Origin: Alphaproteobacteria bacterium
Lineage (GTDB): Bacteria; Pseudomonadota; Alphaproteobacteria; Micavibrionales; Micavibrionaceae
Reading direction: 5' to 3'
DNA: 9,491 bases
NCBI GenBank assembly: GCA_030432775.1
Contig: JAUILO010000096.1
Location: 1-9,491 of the forward strand
Within the stretch, counting starts at the first letter, position 1, and every line of letters begins with the position of its first letter. Of this stretch, positions 5,207 through 9,491 are shown piece after piece. The position numbers were made by a program, and so were the translations under genes. The notes beneath the pieces are model-generated. The model searched no databases, had not been told where the DNA came from, and worked only from the letters and a program-made list of their open reading frames with translations.

Positions 5207-7468
5207 TTAGGCGTGATAGAATGTGTTTTCTTTATCGGCCTGAATATGAACCCATTGCTCGGCCTTATTCTGGAAGGATAATTCGCCCGCTGTACCTACA
5301 TTTTCAAGCGCTTGTACATATAGGCCGCGCATGGCAATTTGCATTTCATTGCTCAGCCGTTCATGGGTGCGGACAATTAAATCAAGGCGTTCTTTGCGAT
5401 GATAGCCATCAAGCTGCACAGGTCCCATTTTGCTCAGATGCAGATCAAATAAGAAGCGTGTTCCTTTTTTTCTGTCATTCTCGCTATTCTCATCATCGGC
5501 TTGATCGTCTTTTTTATAATAGAGCATGACATGGCTTATTTCGTTCTCCCATGCCATGGGGAGCGGCATACCGCGCCAGTCTTGCGTAATGGGATCGGAG
5601 GTGGATTTTGATAAACTTCCCATATCTCGCGATATGCGGCCCAGCATATCTGATTTGCCAAGGCGGCGTAGAGTCTCAATTGTTTTATCATTCATCCAGC
5701 CGCTAATATCGCCGCCGCGTATGGCTGAGATAAATAACAACGCCGCCGCAGGTAGTTTGTTTGGCGCCGCCGGTGATGGCAGGCTTTGTGATACGGATTG
5801 CATCAAATTCTGGCTACCGGTTTGCTGCATAATCTGGTTCAATTCGTCAAGTGCTGGCCACTGCAGTTGTGTTAGGGATGCGAATAAGGGCTGGACGGCT
5901 GCGCTGCTGATTGATTGTGCGGCTTGCGCAAGTTGTGTTGTGTGCGGTTGTAGTTCTATCTGTGATCCCTGACCAAGATTATTGGCAATGAATTGCAAGC
6001 TATAGGGCTGTGAGAATAGTCCACCTGCCGATAAAAAATTTACCACAGGCAGACTGCCTTTCGCTGTAAAACCTATGATTTCGGCCTGTAGTGAGGATGC
6101 TGTGTTTTGCACTGTGCCGTGTTCGTTGCCATGCCCTGTGAGCGGATTTGTTTGACGGGATAAAAATTCGAGATTCTGCAGGGGCGATTGCGTATTATGC
6201 GCAGTGCTTTGAACACCTCGCACTGGCGCGAGCTGTGTTTCGGTGTTTTGATGAAGCTGCTGGGGGTCAAATAAATGCGTGCTTTGTGAATCAATATTTA
6301 CAATACGTGCATCAATAAATTTTGCGCTTGTCGCTGGTGATGTGTGCTGCGTTTGTGGTTGCGGTGTGATTCCTGTGCTTATATTTTGCGGCGTCGTTGT
6401 TATGAGCTGTGCTGTGTGCTGGGTTATATGTTGCAGATGGGTTTGTATTTGGCTGGCCGCAAGGCTGGTTAGCGCGGGCAGTTGCACAAGCTGGTTTTGG
6501 CGAGGTAATGCGGCTTGCCCCAGATTATGCGTTGGACTTTGCGCTGTGTTATAGGTGCTTTGTGTAATCTGTATATTGCTTGTTATTTGCGGTTTTATGA
6601 ATGAATGGGCGGCCGATAGCAGCTCTGTTTGCGTGCTGCTTTGTATTGTTGCTTTCGAATTGCCCGTCTGATTGATGTTATCAGGAGCATTGGTAAAAAC
6701 AGACGAATTGATGGCTGTATCGTTAATTTGCGTGATCGTTAGTGGTGCGCCCAGATCTGTTGCAGGGGGTGAGTATAGTGTGGCGACAGTTTCATTTATG
6801 ATCTGCTGAGCGTTCAATGTTGCAAGCGCTGTTATGTTTTTCGCTTTGATCGTTGCATAATTATCAATGATATTGTCCGGAGCGCTTTGCACTGTCTGTG
6901 TACCGGGAAGCACGGGTATGATCTGGTCTTCTGTAACTGGTGTCAGGCGAATGAGTGTATCCGGTAAAAGTGCGCTTGCACGGGCTGTGGCGGGCGGTGT
7001 TTGCGGTAGTGGCGCTGCACTGTCTTTAATGGTTTGAATTGTTTTTGGAATATCTGCTGTTATTTCCGTGTTCACAGGTTCGGCGTTTTGTGTTGGCGCA
7101 TTTGTTGGTGCATCTGCCTGTGAGCTTGTCTCTTGCTGTACGGCTTCCGGCGGTACAGCGTCAATGCGTGCTTGTCTTGGCGGTCTACCGGGTTGTAGCT
7201 CTATATCTACCTGATCGCCTTCGCGGGGAATTTGGGCTTCGCGGCCTGATACCTTCACCGTAACCTCGCCGCGCTCGGTGCGCACGCGCACTGTGTTGTC
7301 TTTTCTGCGTTCAACTACTTCGCCGCGTAAACGTGTTGCTTTCCGTACATCGCCAAGTTCGCCGGATGTGTCTTCAACACGTGCATTTTGCGCAAGTCTT
7401 TCAGCACGAAGCTGGCTAATCCTGCGTGATAGCTCGGGTGATAAGTTTGAATATCCTGAATCGCTCAT
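5207..7468 (-). CDS. FliK-like flagellar hook-length control protein
   Basis: The 753-aa product has three parts. Residues 1-110 are charged, and 48-105 hold a small beta-rich unit (LRGEVVERRKDNTVRVRTERG onward, split here). Residues 110-560 are low-complexity, rich in Gln, Thr, Asn, Ser, Ala and Pro, with few charged residues. The C-terminal 85 residues (669-753, HLSKMGPVQLDG ... LDLIVRTHERLSNEM) resemble the folded FliK C-terminal domain, where a Leu-Gly-Pro-Val-like strand is followed by helices. FliK is secreted, measures the hook with its long flexible middle, and switches export specificity through this domain. The protein is larger than enteric FliK (about 400 aa). The flagellar neighbours support the call. 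ATG 7468 has no clear Shine-Dalgarno sequence, and a TACAAT box lies six bases upstream. The exact family is less sure than the flagellar role. Confidence 0.75.
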   Translation of the reverse strand: MSDSGYSNLSPELSRRISQLRAERLAQNARVEDTSGELGDVRKATRLRGEVVERRKDNTVRVRTERGEVTVKVSGREAQIPREGDQVDIELQPGRPPRQARIDAVPPEAVQQETSSQADAPTNAPTQNAEPVNTEITADIPKTIQTIKDSAAPLPQTPPATARASALLPDTLIRLTPVTEDQIIPVLPGTQTVQSAPDNIIDNYATIKAKNITALATLNAQQIINETVATLYSPPATDLGAPLTITQINDTAINSSVFTNAPDNINQTGNSKATIQSSTQTELLSAAHSFIKPQITSNIQITQSTYNTAQSPTHNLGQAALPRQNQLVQLPALTSLAASQIQTHLQHITQHTAQLITTTPQNISTGITPQPQTQHTSPATSAKFIDARIVNIDSQSTHLFDPQQLHQNTETQLAPVRGVQSTAHNTQSPLQNLEFLSRQTNPLTGHGNEHGTVQNTASSLQAEIIGFTAKGSLPVVNFLSAGGLFSQPYSLQFIANNLGQGSQIELQPHTTQLAQAAQSISSAAVQPLFASLTQLQWPALDELNQIMQQTGSQNLMQSVSQSLPSPAAPNKLPAAALLFISAIRGGDISGWMNDKTIETLRRLGKSDMLGRISRDMGSLSKSTSDPITQDWRGMPLPMAWENEISHVMLYYKKDDQADDENSENDRKKGTRFLFDLHLSKMGPVQLDGYHRKERLDLIVRTHERLSNEMQIAMRGLYVQALENVGTAGELSFQNKAEQWVHIQADKENTFYHA

Positions 7469-7548
7469 AGGTCTATTGTATCATTATTTGGTAAATAAAT
7501 GACATCTAAGCATTGCGTTGAATGAAGGGGGATAACGCAGGCAGTGAA

Positions 7549-8385
7549 TTAAACTTTTGCCATGGCTTTTTGTGATAACTCAAGTTCTTTAATTGCATAT
7601 TTTGCAATCTTTTCAATGTCTTCGGCCGCATTTGTATTTGGTGAGCGGATAAGAAGCGGTGTCTGGGCGCGGATTGTTTCCTTAACGCGTGGATCATGGC
7701 TAACCATACCGGCAAGGTCCGGCGTCAGTCGCAAGAAATTCTCACAAGCTTTAAGAAGTGTTTTATATGTTTTTTCACCTTCAATACGGCTTGGTGCCTG
7801 ATTGACGACAATACTTACATTTTTCGACATGCCCGCAGCGTTGCCTAGTTTGATAAAGGCATAAGCATCTGTAAGGGATGTTGGCTCATCTGTTGTGACC
7901 AGCAGTGTTTTTGTTGCCGAAGCAGACATCATGCGCACTGTGCGATCAACACCGGCGCCAAGGTCTATAATTACAACGTCATATTTTTCCGCTACTTCCA
8001 GAAGCTGGTCACGAAGCATAGCAAGGCGCTGGCTTGGTAGCGCGGAAAGGGAGGCCTGACCGGAACGTCCGGCGATAATGTCCAGACCCGTTTCAGGGTG
8101 TCTTTGAATTATTTTCTCAAGGCTGAGGCGGCCACGTATCACGTCATTCAGATCGCGTTTTGGCATAAGTCCAAGTTGTACATCAACATTGGCAAGACCC
8201 AAATCACCGTCAAATAGAAGCACTTTTTTGCCTGATTTTGAAATTGCATGCGCCAAAGAGATAGAGAAGAATGTTTTGCCAACACCACCTTTGCCACTGG
8301 CGACAGCAATCACGTTTTTCCCTCTACGGAAAACCGGTCCTTTTGGTGCTTCGACTTTTTTATCGGCTGTAGCTGATTCAGTCAT
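7549..8385 (-). CDS. flhG: Flagellar number regulator FlhG (MinD-like ATPase)
   Basis: FlhG (FleN/YlxH) is a MinD/ParA-type ATPase that limits flagellar number and works with the GTPase FlhF encoded just upstream. The deviant Walker A KGGVGKT is at 32-38 with signature Lys32. Asp59 and Asp61 follow in FDGDLGLANVDVQLGL (58-73), then a switch II IIDLGAG motif and the C-terminal MinD-like fold. The tail (AEDIEKIAKYAIKELE, then SQKAMAKV) could form an amphipathic membrane-binding helix. Length is 278 aa. ATG 8385 has an AGGA ribosome site with a 7-nt gap, 43 bases after the flhF stop. The 24-residue N-terminal extension lacks the DQAxxLR motif that activates FlhF in characterised FlhG proteins. 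Cell-division MinD is excluded by the flhF neighbour and the absence of minC/minE. Confidence 0.93.
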   Translation of the reverse strand: MTESATADKKVEAPKGPVFRRGKNVIAVASGKGGVGKTFFSISLAHAISKSGKKVLLFDGDLGLANVDVQLGLMPKRDLNDVIRGRLSLEKIIQRHPETGLDIIAGRSGQASLSALPSQRLAMLRDQLLEVAEKYDVVIIDLGAGVDRTVRMMSASATKTLLVTTDEPTSLTDAYAFIKLGNAAGMSKNVSIVVNQAPSRIEGEKTYKTLLKACENFLRLTPDLAGMVSHDPRVKETIRAQTPLLIRSPNTNAAEDIEKIAKYAIKELELSQKAMAKV

Positions 8386-8392
8386 CTCTCTA

Positions 8393-8396
8393 TCCT
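8393..8396 (-). promoter_or_regulatory. Ribosome binding site of flhG
   Basis: AGGA on the minus strand, seven bases before the ATG at 8385. It supports translation of flhG from a transcript continuing out of flhF. Confidence 0.65.
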
Positions 8397-8428
8397 GCTT
8401 CTCTTGTCCTTATCCTATACGCTCTTTA

Positions 8429-9491
8429 TTAAACTGTCTCTGTTTTTCGTTCTGGATTTTGATGTTGTACATGTGGTTTTTGTTTCTTTGATTTCGGCAT
8501 TAATAATCCGGCTAGTCTTTCCGGTGAAAGTGGTGAAAGTCCGTCTGCGACTTTCGGTGTGTTACTGATATCTGCAAATATGAGGCCACCATGATGTGCG
8601 GCGGATAATAAACCGCCCAAACGGCGCGCCAGATCAATGCGGCTTGTAACCATAGACCGTACACCGAGCGTGCCGAATATACGGGCAATTTCGCCGGATT
8701 CTTCAGCGTCCATTCCGGCAGGCATAACCAGCACGGGGTCGATATTGCCAAGTGCTGTAAGTCTTGCCATGTCTCGCATATCTTCAGGTTGGAATGGGTT
8801 AAGACCAGCCGTGTCGATAAATATTTTGTCTGCATCGCGCACTTCGTCAAGAGCCATAGTTAGCGCCTTGATGTCGTTGGCTCTTTGCAGGGGAACACGT
8901 AATAATTTTGTGAACGCAGATAATTGCTCCACACCACCGGCGCGGACTGTATCTGTGGTCAGAACGGCAACTTTTTGCCCGGCAAGTACGCTGCGTGTGG
9001 CAAGTTTTGCCGTAACGAGTGTTTTCCCGGCACCAGGAGGGCCAACAAGCATTGTGGCTTTGCCGCCCGGTTTTTCGTTAAGCGGTCTGAATGAATATAA
9101 ATGCTCAAGTGCGGCAACAAGTGCCGGATGGGCCTGATCAAGTCCCACAACAGTCGCGCAAGAAATAATCTGGTCTGTGACATCTTCGGGAACCGCATGC
9201 TTGATCATGGCATCGGTGAGTTGTTCGATAACGGCTTCTTCTTCGTCATCTGCGCTCAAACCATCATTGTACCAGTCTTTTTCAGCTGGCTCTGGCGATG
9301 AATCACTTCTTATTTGAACACTGTTATCCATGTCTTCCTTATAATCATCTTCATAATGGTCAATTCTTTCTATGGCTGCTGTGACACGGACCGATTTACC
9401 ACCATTTTCTTCGCGCGTAGCGACGATGATTGCATCTTCCCCTAAAGTGTCGCGGACCATTTGCATGGCCTCTGTCATTGTTTTTGCATAA
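8429..9491 (-). CDS. flhF: Flagellar SRP-like GTPase FlhF (partial, 5' end outside window)
   Basis: FlhF is the third SRP-family GTPase and marks the pole where the flagellum assembles. The frame is open to the last base: Tyr-Ala-Lys-Thr precedes the Met at 9478, matching the usual FlhF opening of the form (Met-x-Leu-Lys-Thr-x-)His-Ala-Lys-Thr-Met-x-Glu-Ala. That Met is therefore internal and the true start lies beyond 9491. A variable acidic linker follows, then the NG domain. G1 is GPPGAGKT (9020-9043), followed by DTVRAGGVEQL and DTAGLNPF. At the G4 position SRID precedes LARRLGGLLSA, instead of the textbook TKxD. The tail is basic (KSKKQKPHVQHQNPERK). It is followed by flhG after 43 bases. 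flhA would be expected upstream but cannot be seen. Confidence 0.94.
   Translation of the reverse strand, partial: YAKTMTEAMQMVRDTLGEDAIIVATREENGGKSVRVTAAIERIDHYEDDYKEDMDNSVQIRSDSSPEPAEKDWYNDGLSADDEEEAVIEQLTDAMIKHAVPEDVTDQIISCATVVGLDQAHPALVAALEHLYSFRPLNEKPGGKATMLVGPPGAGKTLVTAKLATRSVLAGQKVAVLTTDTVRAGGVEQLSAFTKLLRVPLQRANDIKALTMALDEVRDADKIFIDTAGLNPFQPEDMRDMARLTALGNIDPVLVMPAGMDAEESGEIARIFGTLGVRSMVTSRIDLARRLGGLLSAAHHGGLIFADISNTPKVADGLSPLSPERLAGLLMPKSKKQKPHVQHQNPERKTETV

Noticed and set aside
5526..6554. Open frames on the plus strand opposite the fliK-like gene
   Set aside because: Cys/Trp-rich, low-quality translations antisense to the low-complexity coding region, without ribosome sites or family features; shadows of the minus-strand gene.
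7482..7500. AT-rich inverted repeat between flhG and the fliK-like gene as a terminator
   Set aside because: The stem is weak, almost all A-T and bulged, with no T tract, so there is no good evidence that transcription stops between these genes.
9476..9478. ATG at 9478 as the start of FlhF
   Set aside because: The frame stays open to the window end and the upstream codons (Tyr-Ala-Lys-Thr) match the conserved FlhF opening, so the gene starts beyond the window.

Overview
The window is a chromosomal stretch from an alphaproteobacterium. The clearest evidence is a full CtrA cell-cycle regulator, with an Asp51 phospho-acceptor and a winged-helix C-terminus of the Caulobacter type. It lies beside flagellar export genes and a FlhF/FlhG pair. 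By eye the G+C is moderate (mid-40s percent), lower than in Caulobacter or most Rhizobiales. I cannot name the genus. I found no tRNA, rRNA, insertion sequence, integrase, CRISPR array or phage gene, so this looks like core chromosome rather than an accessory island.

Layout: (1) 1-1617, minus strand: pgsA followed by pyrD. The last part of pyrD is cut off by a perfect 53-bp inverted repeat that occupies the first 115 bases and is probably a foldback artefact at a sequence end. (2) 1618-1890: pgsA leader, a good sigma70-type promoter, and the ctrA terminator. (3) 1891-2598, minus strand: ctrA. (4) 2599-2843: a divergent AT-rich control region with ten TTAA half-sites. Seven of them are spaced about one helical turn apart, and one pair matches the CtrA consensus TTAA-N7-TTAA exactly. 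(5) 2844-4672, plus strand: fliI and fliJ. (6) 4687-5085, minus strand: an unrecognised small putative lipoprotein with its own promoter candidate, convergent with fliJ. (7) 5207-9491, minus strand: flhF (5' end outside the window), flhG and a large Gln/Thr/Asn-rich FliK-like protein.

How the genes fit together: FliI and FliJ drive flagellar type III export, the FliK-like protein probably sets hook length, and FlhF and FlhG set the position and number of polar flagella. CtrA is the master regulator of flagellar and cell-cycle genes in alphaproteobacteria. The TTAA array between ctrA and fliI suggests that CtrA controls both itself and fliIJ. PgsA (phosphatidylglycerol synthesis) and PyrD (pyrimidine synthesis) are housekeeping neighbours.

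I did not find a previously undescribed system. The observations most worth checking are the phased TTAA array, the CtrA C-terminus that lacks the usual Ala-Ala, the uncharacterised lipoprotein gene, and the inverted repeat at the window edge.
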